Positions 24,933 to 35,900 of a DNA stretch of 64,000 nt are shown here, in pieces (position 1 is the stretch's first letter; the number at the start of each line of letters is the position of its first letter). The notes beneath the pieces are model-generated. The model was not told the origin of the DNA. It saw only the letters and a program-made list of their open reading frames with translations, and searched no databases. Source of the stretch: QZLE01 sp033852135 (GTDB lineage Bacteria > Pseudomonadota > Gammaproteobacteria > QZLD01). Made by a program: the position numbers and the translations under genes. The stretch is from positions 62,001 to 126,000 of the forward strand of contig JAWSVB010000017.1 in the NCBI GenBank assembly GCA_033852135.1, given 5' to 3'.

Positions 24933-26378
24933 ATGGATAATTTTGAGCGTAAATCGTATTCAACTCATTTTTTATGGAATAGATATATTCGGGTATTTCG
25001 AAGTTATTTGCCTGCATGGTTAGTGGTACTAGGCTGCATTGAACTGCTTGTATTGATGTTGCTTTCATATCTTGCAGCAGGGTCTTTTGACTTATATCGA
25101 TTAACTACTGCGCCAGATGTAGCGGTTTCCTTATATCTGTTAAAGGCGTTGGTTTTTAGTTTAACAATCTGGGTGGCTATGATCTCCATGGGATTGTATC
25201 AACGAAGATTGAGAGAAGGTGCTGCTGGTATAGCGCTTCGAGTTGTAATAAGCCATTTGTTTGGAGCACTTGCGCTATTTTCGATTTATTTCATAATCCC
25301 TCCAATATCCATCCATTATAAGGTTATGGCGGTAGTTCTAATAATTTCATATAGCGCTATTTTAACAGTTAGAATTACATTTTTACGTCTAGTTGGTACC
25401 GATGTATTTAAAAGCCGCGTGTTAGTTTTAGGGGCGGGCAAAAGGGCGGCAAATATTCTCGGGTTAAAACGCTGGATTGATACCGTTGGATATTCAATTG
25501 TTGGATTTGTGCATCTTGATGATGGTGAAGCTCTTGTAGATCACGATAAAGTGATTGATTTAGAAGGGAAGTCTCTTGCTGAATATGTAAATGAAAATAG
25601 AGTTGATGAACTCGTAATTGCTTATGATGATCGCCGAAGAAAGATGCCTATGGTTGACCTGCTAGATTGTAAGATGCAGGGAGTGCATGTAATTGACCTG
25701 TTAACTTTTTATGAAAGAGAGACTTATAAATTAAAGTTAGATGTAATGGATCGCAGCTGGTTGATTTTCTCCGATGGGTTTCAGAGCGGTATCTATGCTC
25801 GCTGGTTCAAAAGGCTGCTTGATCTAAGTGTGAGTGGTGCAATTCTGCTAATGACACTACCTATTATGCTTATTACCGCGATAGTAATAAAATTGGAGAG
25901 TAAAGGTGGTATTTTTTATTCTCAAAAAAGGGTGGGCTTTGGAGGAAAGACTTTTTCAGTCTATAAGTTTAGGAGTATGGTCTCTGATGCAGAGAAAAAC
26001 GGGGCTCAATGGGCAACGAAAAATGATTGTCGCATAACTAAAGTTGGAAGTTTTATTCGACTAACAAGAATTGATGAGCTACCCCAGTTATTTAATGTAT
26101 TGAAAGGGGATATGAGCTTTGTAGGCCCAAGGCCTGAACGGCCGGAATTTGTCGATCAATTTTGTGAACGTATTGAATTTTATTCAGAGCGGCATAGGGT
26201 CAAGCCTGGAATAACGGGGTGGGCGCAAGTGTGTTATCCGTATGGCGCTTCAGAAAATGATGCATTTGAGAAGCTACAATATGATCTATATTATGCTAAG
26301 AACAATAGCTTATTCTTAGATTTAATGATCATTTTACAGACCGTTGAAGTGATAGTTTGGCAAAAAGGAGCCCGGTGA
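24933..26378 (+). CDS. PEP-CTERM system-associated sugar transferase (TIGR03013 type)
   Basis: 481 residues. The N-terminal half has about five membrane helices and a nucleotide-binding-like core (VLVLGAGKRAANILGL). The C-terminal half is the bacterial sugar transferase domain: KRLLDLSVSGAILLMTLPIMLITAIVIKLESKG, FYSQKRVGFGGKTFSVYKFRSM, RLTRIDELPQLFNVLKGDMSFVGPRPERPEF. Such enzymes transfer the first sugar phosphate to undecaprenyl phosphate to start exopolysaccharide synthesis. The family TIGR03013 occurs with XrtA/PEP-CTERM loci, which fits its place 74 nt before prsK. Confidence 0.93.
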   Translation: MDNFERKSYSTHFLWNRYIRVFRSYLPAWLVVLGCIELLVLMLLSYLAAGSFDLYRLTTAPDVAVSLYLLKALVFSLTIWVAMISMGLYQRRLREGAAGIALRVVISHLFGALALFSIYFIIPPISIHYKVMAVVLIISYSAILTVRITFLRLVGTDVFKSRVLVLGAGKRAANILGLKRWIDTVGYSIVGFVHLDDGEALVDHDKVIDLEGKSLAEYVNENRVDELVIAYDDRRRKMPMVDLLDCKMQGVHVIDLLTFYERETYKLKLDVMDRSWLIFSDGFQSGIYARWFKRLLDLSVSGAILLMTLPIMLITAIVIKLESKGGIFYSQKRVGFGGKTFSVYKFRSMVSDAEKNGAQWATKNDCRITKVGSFIRLTRIDELPQLFNVLKGDMSFVGPRPERPEFVDQFCERIEFYSERHRVKPGITGWAQVCYPYGASENDAFEKLQYDLYYAKNNSLFLDLMIILQTVEVIVWQKGAR

Positions 26379-26452
26379 TTGTTAACATCATATAGCTCAA
26401 AGGATCTGAGGTGTTCTTATAGGCACAAACCTACTGCTGAGGTGAGCTTATA

Positions 26453-28528
26453 ATGATTAATTTGGCATTAGTCGCTTATGTTGTCTGCTCGGTAGCATAT
26501 CTTTTTTTATCTATAGTCCTACTTATAGGATGGAAGGGTAAAAAAGAGGGAGGCTTACTGCTTCTTGCAAGTCTATTGACTTTAGCTTGGGGAGTAACAG
26601 GCTTTTTTGTAACGGTTACTGGCGGGAAGTTAATCCTAGTTTCTCTTATTGTTGAAGTTATTCGCAACATAACTATTTTAGGGTTTTTACTGACCTTATT
26701 AAAAAAGGTAACCTGCAAAAGAGTCGATGATCACTTTAAAATTTCAAGTTACTTTTATACGGTACTATTAATTTCTGCAGCGATTTCTCTTTACGCTTTA
26801 GGTATTGATTTAACAGCTGTTTTTACCGGCACTTTAAACACTATAAGTCCAAGTATGGCTGGTCATCTTGCTATGTCAGTTTTGACACTAGCACTGTTAG
26901 AGCAATTATATAGAAATACGGATAGTGAAAAACGGTGGGGAATTCGCTATATATGTTTTGCATTTGCAGGGATCTTTGTATACGAATTTTACTTATATGC
27001 AGATGCTTTATTATTTAAAAGGATTGATGCTGAGCTGTGGAGTGCAAGGCCATGGATAGTAGCTGTGGTTTCACCGTTGATAGCAGTTTCAGCGGCAAGG
27101 AATCCTAAATGGTCTTTAGATGTATATGTATCGAGACAAGCGGTTTTTCATACAGCCTCTTTAGTTTGTGCTGGTGTATACCTGCTGTTGATGTCGATAG
27201 CTGGATTTTACATTAAAGAGTATGGCGGTGACTGGGGAAAGGTGGCGCAAGCGGTTTTTATTTTTGCGGCGATAATGTTTATGCTGCTGATTATGCTATC
27301 AGGAAAGATCAGAGCATGGCTTAAAGTAACTTTGAGCAAACATTTCTTTAACTATAAATATGACTATCGTGAAGAGTGGATAAAATTTAATGCAACCTTA
27401 ACAGCTTTAGATGATATTTTGCCAATTCGAAGCAGAGCTATTAAATCAATTGCTCAAATTGTTGAGTCACCTGCTGGGATATTATTTACAAAAAACCAAT
27501 CAAATGATTATGAAGCAGCTGCAAGTTGGAATACTCCTGCTCCTGAAACATCGGTGATAAAAAAAGAAGTGCAGCTAACTTTATTTAGCGAAGAAACAGG
27601 GTGGATAATCGATCTTTATGATTTGAAACAAGATAAAGGTAAATGCGAAGAATTAAAGCTAGATGAAGAATTATTTAAAGATGAATATAGGTTTATTGTT
27701 CCGCTACTGAATGATGATGAATTATATGGCTTTATCGTATTAAATCAGCCAAGATCAAAGCTAGTACTTAATTGGGAAGATACAGATGTATTGAAAACAG
27801 CTGGAAATCAGGTTGCCAGTTATCTTGCTCAATATGATGCAAATAACCAGCTTACCATTGCTCGCCAGTTTGAAGCTTATAATAGGTTGTCTACGTTTGT
27901 TATTCACGATTTAAAAAATCTTGTTGGTCAACTATCTTTGTTAAGTAGCAACAGTAAAAAATATAGGCATAACGAAGAGTTTATTGACGATGCTTTCGAG
28001 ACCGTTGAAAATTCAGTGGATAAAATGAAGCATTTGCTAGAGCAGCTAAGAAGTGGAATAGATAAGGAAGTTGTTGGAATACTCGATTTAAATGGTGTGC
28101 TAGAAAAGATTTTGCAGTCAAGAAAAGCAGCAGGTGGTAACGTTAAGTTTAGTAAGTCTGAAACCCCGTTGCTAGTTTCCGCTGATAAGGATGAACTGGC
28201 TACAGTGATAGAGCACATCTTGCAAAATGCAATTGATGCAACAGCATATCTTGGAGAAGATGCAGATGTATCAATAGGAGTTAATGAGTTAAGTAATTTT
28301 GCAATTGTAACTATTGAGGATAATGGAGAAGGGATGAGCAGAGAGTTTATCCGGGATAGATTATTTTCTCCTTTTGATACCACCAAAGGAGACTCCGGAA
28401 TGGGGGTTGGTGTATATCAGGCAAGAGAATATATATCAAAAATTGGCGGGCGAATAGAAGTTAGTAGTGAAGTTGGAGAAGGAACCGTTTTTAAATTGCA
28501 TTTGCCACTTACAGTGTCCGAAGAATAA
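26453..28528 (+). CDS. prsK: XrtA/PEP-CTERM system histidine kinase PrsK
   Basis: 691 residues. The N-terminal third carries seven or eight membrane helices; a GAF-like cytoplasmic domain follows (about 310-470); then comes the kinase core with the atypical H box VIHDLKNLVGQ (His485), N box ILQNAIDAT, and IEDNGEGM, FSPFDTTKGDSGMGVGVYQ and GTVFKLHLP ATP-binding motifs. The architecture and the following prsR identify PrsK, the kinase of the PEP-CTERM regulatory pair. The stop is 7 nt before the GTG of prsR (or 16 before the TTG), indicating co-translation. Confidence 0.94.
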   Translation: MINLALVAYVVCSVAYLFLSIVLLIGWKGKKEGGLLLLASLLTLAWGVTGFFVTVTGGKLILVSLIVEVIRNITILGFLLTLLKKVTCKRVDDHFKISSYFYTVLLISAAISLYALGIDLTAVFTGTLNTISPSMAGHLAMSVLTLALLEQLYRNTDSEKRWGIRYICFAFAGIFVYEFYLYADALLFKRIDAELWSARPWIVAVVSPLIAVSAARNPKWSLDVYVSRQAVFHTASLVCAGVYLLLMSIAGFYIKEYGGDWGKVAQAVFIFAAIMFMLLIMLSGKIRAWLKVTLSKHFFNYKYDYREEWIKFNATLTALDDILPIRSRAIKSIAQIVESPAGILFTKNQSNDYEAAASWNTPAPETSVIKKEVQLTLFSEETGWIIDLYDLKQDKGKCEELKLDEELFKDEYRFIVPLLNDDELYGFIVLNQPRSKLVLNWEDTDVLKTAGNQVASYLAQYDANNQLTIARQFEAYNRLSTFVIHDLKNLVGQLSLLSSNSKKYRHNEEFIDDAFETVENSVDKMKHLLEQLRSGIDKEVVGILDLNGVLEKILQSRKAAGGNVKFSKSETPLLVSADKDELATVIEHILQNAIDATAYLGEDADVSIGVNELSNFAIVTIEDNGEGMSREFIRDRLFSPFDTTKGDSGMGVGVYQAREYISKIGGRIEVSSEVGEGTVFKLHLPLTVSEE

Positions 28529-28544
28529 TAGCTAGGTGATTACA

Positions 28545-29903
28545 TTGGAACAAGAAAACAAGCGAAAGATACTAATTGTCGAAGATGACAAAGGGCTGCA
28601 AAAGCAGCTTAAATGGAGCTTTGATGAATTTGAGGTTATCGTTGCTGAGAATAGACAAGAGGCGATAAAACAGCTGCGTCGTTATGAACCTGCTGTAGTT
28701 ACTCTTGATTTAGGCCTTCCTCCAGATAGTAATGGAGCTACTGAGGGATTAGCTACACTGACTGAAATTACTCAGCTATCACCACATACGAAAGTGATTG
28801 TAGTTACAGGTAATGATGATCGTGAAAACGCAGTTAAAGCAGTTAGCCTAGGCGCATACGATTTTTACCAAAAACCGGTTGATGCAGAAGTATTGCAGAT
28901 GATAGTTAATAGAGCTTATGCCCTTGCAGAGCTCGAAGAGGAAAATCGAAGGCTTAAGGAAAACGGAGCAGAAAATCCACTCGATGGAGTTATTGCATCT
29001 AGCCCAGAGATGTTAAAGGTTTGCCGTACGGTAGAAAAGATCGCACCAGTTGAAGTGACAGCTCTTCTTCTTGGAGAAAGCGGTACTGGTAAAGAAGTTA
29101 TTGCCAAGGCAATTCATAAATTAAGTGAAAGGGCAGAGCAAAATTTTGTTGCTATCAACTGCGCAGCTATACCTGAGAATTTATTAGAAAGTGAGCTGTT
29201 TGGTTATGAAAAGGGAGCCTTTACTGGGGCCGCCAAAAAGACAATTGGTAAAATTGAACACGCTAATAATGGAACTCTTTTCCTAGATGAGATTGGTGAT
29301 TTACCAATGTCATTACAAGCTAAGTTATTGCGGTTTTTACAAGAGAGAGTAATTGAACGTTTGGGTGGAAGGGATGAAATTGCAATTGACGTAAGGGTGA
29401 TATGTGCAACTAATCAAAACTTAGAAGAGTTAATAAAGGCCAATCAATTTCGTGAGGACCTATTTTATCGCGTAAGTGAGGTTGTGATTAACTTGCCACC
29501 ATTAAGAGACAGAAAAGGCGATGCAGTTGTAATAGCTAAAAACTTCCTTAATCGTTTTGCAAAACAATATAGTCGTAAGGTTAAAGATTTTAGTCCAGAT
29601 GGAATGGCGGCAATAGAAAGTTATACATGGCCGGGAAATGTCCGCGAGCTAGAAAATAAATTAAAAAGATCAGTCGTAATGGCTGATGGTGATATGGTTA
29701 CAGCAGAGGATTTAGAGTTAGATGCTGAAGAGGGTGGAAAAGAGATGCCATTTAATCTTCGCCAGATAAGAGAAGAAGCTGAAAGAGGGTGTATCGTTAA
29801 TGCAATAGCATTTACCGATGGAAATATCTCTCAAGCTGCTGAGTTATTAGGTGTTACTAGACCTACACTATACACACTGCTTAATAAGTATGGTTTAGGT
29901 TGA
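28545..29903 (+). CDS. prsR: PEP-CTERM-box response regulator PrsR, sigma-54 activator
   Basis: NtrC-type regulator of about 452-455 residues. Receiver domain with the phosphoacceptor D58 in VVTLDLGLPPD (numbering from the GTG at 28536); AAA+ domain with Walker A GESGTGKE (180-187), the sigma-54 contact loop GAFTGA (227-232), and GTLFLDEIGDLP; C-terminal Fis-type helix-turn-helix ISQAAELLGVTRPTLYTLLNKYG. The TTG at 28545, with AGGTGA five nt upstream, is favoured over the GTG at 28536. It likely activates the sigma-54 promoters of the two PEP-CTERM genes in this window. Confidence 0.94.
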   Translation: MEQENKRKILIVEDDKGLQKQLKWSFDEFEVIVAENRQEAIKQLRRYEPAVVTLDLGLPPDSNGATEGLATLTEITQLSPHTKVIVVTGNDDRENAVKAVSLGAYDFYQKPVDAEVLQMIVNRAYALAELEEENRRLKENGAENPLDGVIASSPEMLKVCRTVEKIAPVEVTALLLGESGTGKEVIAKAIHKLSERAEQNFVAINCAAIPENLLESELFGYEKGAFTGAAKKTIGKIEHANNGTLFLDEIGDLPMSLQAKLLRFLQERVIERLGGRDEIAIDVRVICATNQNLEELIKANQFREDLFYRVSEVVINLPPLRDRKGDAVVIAKNFLNRFAKQYSRKVKDFSPDGMAAIESYTWPGNVRELENKLKRSVVMADGDMVTAEDLELDAEEGGKEMPFNLRQIREEAERGCIVNAIAFTDGNISQAAELLGVTRPTLYTLLNKYGLG

Positions 29904-29968
29904 TTTAGAGAAATAGAGTTTTGAATTTAGTTTGTTTATATAGTTTTTAACGGGATCAGGGGATGACT

Positions 29969-32740
29969 ATGATACGTAAGATTATCAAAATGTTAACTGT
30001 AGTGATGTTGTTGCAATTTGCTGTTAGTGCAAATGCAACTACTAAGGAGGAGTACTTACAAAATGCAAAGAAGTACTATCGTGATGGAAAATATCGTGAA
30101 ACAACCATTGAGCTTAAAAATGCTATAAAAGAAGACCCTGAATATATCGATGCAAGGTTGCTTTTGGGTGAGGTTAGTCTAGTAACTGGCCAGCCACTAG
30201 CTGCAGAGAAAGAGTATTTGCAAGCTAAAAAAGCAGGTGCTAGGGCAGCTCTTTGGGTGATACCTCTTGGTGATGTATATCTGAAAATGGGTAGATATGA
30301 TGAAGTGATGCAGCAGTTAAAGCTTGGTGCAGATTCCAGTCCAGAAGAGCTATCAAGCCTATCAGTATTGAGAGGGATGGCACTATCAAGCCTAAAGAAA
30401 AATGAAAAGGCTAAGGAAGAGTTTAATAGGGCTCTGCAATTAAATAGTGTAAATGCTAAGGCATATCTTGGCCTAGCTTCAATTGCTATGAATGATGGTG
30501 ACTTAAAAGAAGCTGAATCTTTGATAGCAAAGGCTGTAGGTGCTGAGCCTAAATTGCTGGATGTACATTTAGCAATGACAGGTATAAAGCTAAAGCAGGG
30601 AGATATTAAAGGTGCAATATCTGCGATTGAAAAGTCGAGAGAAATATCTTCAATAAATGTAAGGGTTCTTTTGGCAAGTGCAGAGATCTATTTGTCATCA
30701 GGCAATATTGATAAGGCAGAAGAGGATGTTGATAAAGCTCTTGAAAAGTACCCATCCCTGCCGATAGCAAACCATATTAAATCGATGGTGTTATTTGCGA
30801 AAAAAGATTATGAAGCGGCAAAGAATTCCGCTAATAAAGTACTTCGTGCTTCTAAGGATAATCTTGCTGCCATAAAGATTTTAGGCGCAATTGCTATTAT
30901 CAATAAAGAATACTTTTCTGCACAGGAGCATCTGCAAAAAGCTCATAGCCTAGCACCAAAAGACACTAGGGTACTGAAAGGTTTGGCTGAAGCACAATAT
31001 AAATCAGGAGATTTTATAAAAGCTAAATCTAGTTTGAAAAAGGTTCTTGAGATCACTCCAGATGATGCAGCTGCTATTTCAATGCTAGGGTCTGTTTATT
31101 TAAAACTGGGAGAAACGGACAAAGGTAAAGAGTATATGGAAAAGGCTGTAGAGATCGACCCTGCAGCAGCATCACATAAAACTAATTTAGCTTTAGCCAA
31201 TATTATTGTTGGAGATAATAAAAGTGCAATTGCAGCTCTTGAACAGATCAATCCAGATGAAGCTTCGGTGAAATCAGATGCCTTGCTTGCAATAACCTTA
31301 GCTAAAGATAAAGAGTTTGGGCGTGCGTTTGAAATTGCAAATAAGCTTATTGATAGAGAGCCGCAAAGTTCAGGAGGGTATACCCTGCGTGGCGAGATCA
31401 ATCTAATGGCAAAAAATAATGAAGCTGCTGCAGCTGATTTTGCTAAGGCGATTGAGATTAACCCAGAAAATCTTAAAGCAATTTTAAATCTTGCTAGAAC
31501 TAATGCAATCCTTGGTAAACATGATATAGCTGAAAAACTATTCAAAGAAGTTTTACAGAAAAAGAAGGATGATCTTCAAGCTATGTTTGGCTTGGTTGGA
31601 GTTGCTCAGTTAAATAAAGATCAAGAGCAGTTGCAAAAATGGCTAGAAAAAATTAATGAACTGTATCCTACTCATATAGCCTCAGCGAGTATGCTGACAA
31701 ATTTATATGCGCAAAAGAAGGATTTTCTCAAGTCCATAGCTATATCACGCAAGCTCTATAAAGAGTATCCAAAAAACGTAGATGTGGTTGTTATGTATGC
31801 TAACCAACTTTTGCTAAAAGGGGAGTATAAACGAGCTGCAGATTACTATGAGAATGGAATAAAATTGGATCCAGAAAACGGCAAGCTATATTTCTTATTA
31901 GCTCGTGCAGTTTCAGGTGCTGGGAACAACTCTAAAGCTCTGACAATACTTGATAATGGTATTAAAAATGATTCTGAGAATATGGATCTCTATAAAGGGA
32001 AAGCCAGATTATTGCAAGTTGAAAAGCAGCAAGATAAGGCTCTAAAACTGGCGCAACAGATTATAAAAAAATGGCCTAATGAGGCATTTGGATATGATTT
32101 CGCAGCCGATATATATGCAGAGAAAAAGGATCTTAAAAAATCAATAGAGTTTTATAAAAAGACAATTGTGAAGTTTGATAACCCTGAAACAAGAATTAAG
32201 CTGCATAGAGTTCTTGGTTTGAATGGTGATGATAAACCGTCTGTGGATATATTGCGTGAGTGGTATATAAAAAATAATCAGAATCTGAAACTAAATGCCG
32301 TACTAGCTCTTGTGCTACAAAAACAAGGGGATAGTGATGAGGCAATTGGTGTTTATGAAGTTATGATTAAGCAGCAGCCAAGAAATATAGTCGCTCTAAA
32401 TAACCTTTCTTGGTTATATATGGAAAAGGGTGATTTAAAGAAAGCTGAGGAAAGTGCAAAAAGTGCTTATGAAGTTAATCCAGAATTAGCAGCTGTAATT
32501 GATACTTATGGTTGGATTTTAGTTAAGTCCGGTAAACTTGAGCAAGGTGAAAAACTGATACAAGATGCTATCCGTATTGCTCCGCAAGATCGTGATATTC
32601 GTTATCATGTGGCTGCTGTTTTGGCACAGAAAGGTGATAATGAAAGCGCTATTATTGAAGTGAAGCAAGCTCTTGATGGGAAAGAAGAGTTCCAAAGCAA
32701 AGCTGAGGCGCAGAAGTTATTAGAGCAGCTGCAAAAGTAG
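29969..32740 (+). CDS. prsT: XrtA/PEP-CTERM system TPR-repeat protein PrsT
   Basis: About 923 residues: a signal peptide (MIRKIIKMLTVVMLLQFAVSANA), then a long tandem array of TPR units from about residue 30 to the end, with repeated patterns such as YLGLASIAMNDGDLKEAESLIAKAV. The protein should be periplasmic or outer-membrane associated and may scaffold export or assembly of polysaccharide or PEP-CTERM proteins; the exact role is not established. The ATG at 29969 is six nt from AGGGG; the one at 29963 is directly adjacent to it. A strong terminator follows. Confidence 0.92.
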   Translation: MIRKIIKMLTVVMLLQFAVSANATTKEEYLQNAKKYYRDGKYRETTIELKNAIKEDPEYIDARLLLGEVSLVTGQPLAAEKEYLQAKKAGARAALWVIPLGDVYLKMGRYDEVMQQLKLGADSSPEELSSLSVLRGMALSSLKKNEKAKEEFNRALQLNSVNAKAYLGLASIAMNDGDLKEAESLIAKAVGAEPKLLDVHLAMTGIKLKQGDIKGAISAIEKSREISSINVRVLLASAEIYLSSGNIDKAEEDVDKALEKYPSLPIANHIKSMVLFAKKDYEAAKNSANKVLRASKDNLAAIKILGAIAIINKEYFSAQEHLQKAHSLAPKDTRVLKGLAEAQYKSGDFIKAKSSLKKVLEITPDDAAAISMLGSVYLKLGETDKGKEYMEKAVEIDPAAASHKTNLALANIIVGDNKSAIAALEQINPDEASVKSDALLAITLAKDKEFGRAFEIANKLIDREPQSSGGYTLRGEINLMAKNNEAAAADFAKAIEINPENLKAILNLARTNAILGKHDIAEKLFKEVLQKKKDDLQAMFGLVGVAQLNKDQEQLQKWLEKINELYPTHIASASMLTNLYAQKKDFLKSIAISRKLYKEYPKNVDVVVMYANQLLLKGEYKRAADYYENGIKLDPENGKLYFLLARAVSGAGNNSKALTILDNGIKNDSENMDLYKGKARLLQVEKQQDKALKLAQQIIKKWPNEAFGYDFAADIYAEKKDLKKSIEFYKKTIVKFDNPETRIKLHRVLGLNGDDKPSVDILREWYIKNNQNLKLNAVLALVLQKQGDSDEAIGVYEVMIKQQPRNIVALNNLSWLYMEKGDLKKAEESAKSAYEVNPELAAVIDTYGWILVKSGKLEQGEKLIQDAIRIAPQDRDIRYHVAAVLAQKGDNESAIIEVKQALDGKEEFQSKAEAQKLLEQLQK

Positions 32741-32815
32741 TGGCTATTTCAAGTTGATGTTCTGAATATAACTAAGAGTGATTTTGTTTTATTTGGAACA
32801 TCCAAAATAGATTGT

Positions 32816-32841
32816 TGCCCGACTTGTTCGGGCATTTTTTT
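32816..32841 (+). terminator. Rho-independent terminator after prsT
   Basis: TGCCCGA, a 5-nt loop, TCGGGCA and seven T residues. It closes the prsKRT transcript. Confidence 0.93.
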
Positions 32842-32971
32842 GCTTTAGTTTTTTTAGCGTTAAAAGATAGGGGGGTTAATAGTTATACCCCCATCCATAT
32901 TTAGAAAACTTAGATATGAATAGGGGGAGATTATTTATATTTGCAGTATCTATTGCTATGAAAAAACTCTG

Positions 32972-35900
32972 TTAATCTACAAAAGACGCTGGAGCATCAT
33001 CTTTCTTATGAATATGCTCTGAACCAGATCTTCGGTGTCCAAGTTTGTAACCCAGCATTAATAATGAAGGCGTTAAAACAAGAGTTAGAACTGTTGCAAA
33101 AGTTAGCCCTCCAGCAACTGAACTCGCCAGTTGTTTCCACCACTGCGCTGATGGAGCATCAACTGTTAGGTTACGCCCAACAAGATCGATATTTAGTCCT
33201 AATACCATAGGCATTAAGCCAAGGATTGTAGTTACTGTGGTTAGTAGAACAGGCCTTAGTCTCTGGGCTCCGGTACGAATTATGGCTTCAGCTGCATCCA
33301 TTCCGGTTGCTATAAGGCTATTATAAGTATCAATCAATACAATATTATTGTTTACCACAATGCCTGCAAGGGATATTACCCCGATACCACTCATGACGAT
33401 CCCAAAGGGTTGACCGCTTATTAAGTGAGCAAGTAGTACCCCGGCAGTAGAGAATATTACAGCGCTTAGAATTAAGAATGACTGGTAAAAGCTATTGAAT
33501 TGAGTAACTAGAATTATGGCTATCATAAATACAGCAACTATAAATGCTTTTAATAAAAAGGCTGTCGCTTTCTCTTGTTCCTCATTATCTCCTCTAAAAC
33601 GAATATTTACCCCAGGAGGAATAAGCTTTTTCTCTTGAATAAGGCTCTGAATCTCTTTGATCTTTTGGTCTGTGGTGATTGGTTCACCATTAATATTAAT
33701 TTTGTTGGTGTCTGCATCAATAGTAAGTACGCGGCGGCCATCAACACGAGCAATATTGCCAACTTTGTTCTTAGGAATAAGTTTGACGAAATTACTTGCG
33801 GGTATGTTTCCTTTAGCAGTTGGAATTCTTATTTTATTAAGCTGGTCGATACTGCGGTTAACCTCAGGAAAACGGATGCGAATATCAATTTCATCATCTG
33901 AGTCATCTGGACGGAATGTACCAACATTAATTCCATTGGTAATTAATTGCACTGCATTTCCTAGTGTTAGAATATCAGCGCCAAATTTACTGGCTTCAGC
34001 GCGGTCAACTTCAAGCTGCCACTCTATTCCTGGGATAGGGCGTGAATCACTAATATTTATTAAATCTTCAATGTCATTGTGAAACGCCTGGGACAAACTC
34101 TCAATGGTTGCTGGTAATAAACTATAGTTATCTGCACTTAATTCAAGCTGGATCGCTTTACCTTGTGCTGGGCCCTCTTTTTGTTTTTGGGTTTCAATCA
34201 CTACCCCTTTAAGGTGAGCGGTATTACTCCTAATCTCTTTTAAGATATCTTCTGCAGGGCGGCGAACCTGCCAATCAGCAAACTCTAACTGGATTATCCC
34301 TATAACGTCTTCAGTAATTCCATCTCCACCAAATTTTAACCCGCTACGTGCATAAACGGTGGTAAAACCTTCAACTTTAAGTATCTGTTTTTCGATTTCT
34401 GCTACTAGATCATCCCTCTCGTAAACTGATAAGTCACCACGAGCATGAACTAGTACCATTGCATTTTCAGGTTCAACTTCAGGGAATAACTCAACACCCT
34501 TCCCAAGTTTTCCATAGATGATATATGTAATTATTAATATTGAGAAAATAACCAATAAGGTTTTTACTGGACTGTGGACTGCTTTGGTTAGGACTTTTAT
34601 GTAAATCTTGGTAAATCCTGTGATATGACTTAAGTCACCAGACTCTGCAATTGCAAGGTTTTCCATATTGCGTTCACTGTCAGGTGCGCGTTTACCGAAA
34701 ATAGAACCAAGGCTAGGAACAAATATCAAAGCCATGAATAAAGATGCAGCAAGAGTTGCGATAAGCGTAATGGGAAGAAACTTCATAAACTCGCCCATAA
34801 TCCCGGGCCAGAAAATTAGTGGGGCAAATGCAGCAAGGGTGGTAGAGGTTGAGGCGATAATTGGCCATGCCATTCTTTTTGAGGCAATCATATAAGCTTG
34901 CTGCTTTTTTAACCCCTCAGCCATTTTGCGATCAGCTATTTCAACTACAACTATTGCGCCATCAACTAGCATCCCGACAGACATAATAAGGCTAAATAAA
35001 ACTACCATGTTGATAGTAAAACCAAGGGCTGAAAGAATTAATATTCCAGTTAGAAATGATCCAGGAATAGCCATCCCAACAAGACCTGCGGCTCGTAACC
35101 CTAATGCGGCAATGATAACTATCATTACCAAAATTACAGCAAAAATAACGTTGTTTTGCAGATCAAGCAGCATGTCTTTGATTACATCTGATTGATCCTG
35201 GGAGAACCCAATTTCCATCCCTTGTGGCCATTTTGCTTGTTCATTCTCAACTAGCTTTCTAACTTGATCTAGGGTGTCGATTACATTGGCACCAATGGTT
35301 TTTGAAATTTCCAATGCAATAGCAGGTCGGCCATTAACACGAGCAAATTCTTGAGGGTCTTTGTATATACGTTGCCCAGTAGCAATATCACTAAATTTAA
35401 TAACGGTGCTGCCGTTTACTTTAATTGGAACATCGAGGATATCTTCAATATTTTCAAATACCCCAGGAACTTTGATTGAAAATCTACCTTCTCCAGTATC
35501 TAAAGCTCCAGCAGCAACTAGGCGGTTATTACGCGAGACAAACTGCAGTATTTCATCTTGAGATAGTCTATAGCTCTCCATCTTTTGTGGGTCGATGATT
35601 ATCTCAATTAACTCATCTTTATCCCCAGCTATATTGGCTTCGTATACACCAGATATTGATTCAATCTTATCTTTTAGGTCACTTGCAATGGTCAGTAGTG
35701 TGCGATCAGATACATCGCCAGAGAGGGTGATAACTAAAACTGGAAAAAGAGCGATATTTATCTCTTCAACTACAGGGTCATCCGATTCACCTGGAAGATC
35801 TGATTTTGCGGTATCCACTTTGTCGCGCACATCACGTAGCGCTTTCTCGCTATCAAATCCAGCTTCAAATTTTAATGTAATATTGCCGTTACTTTCTGAT

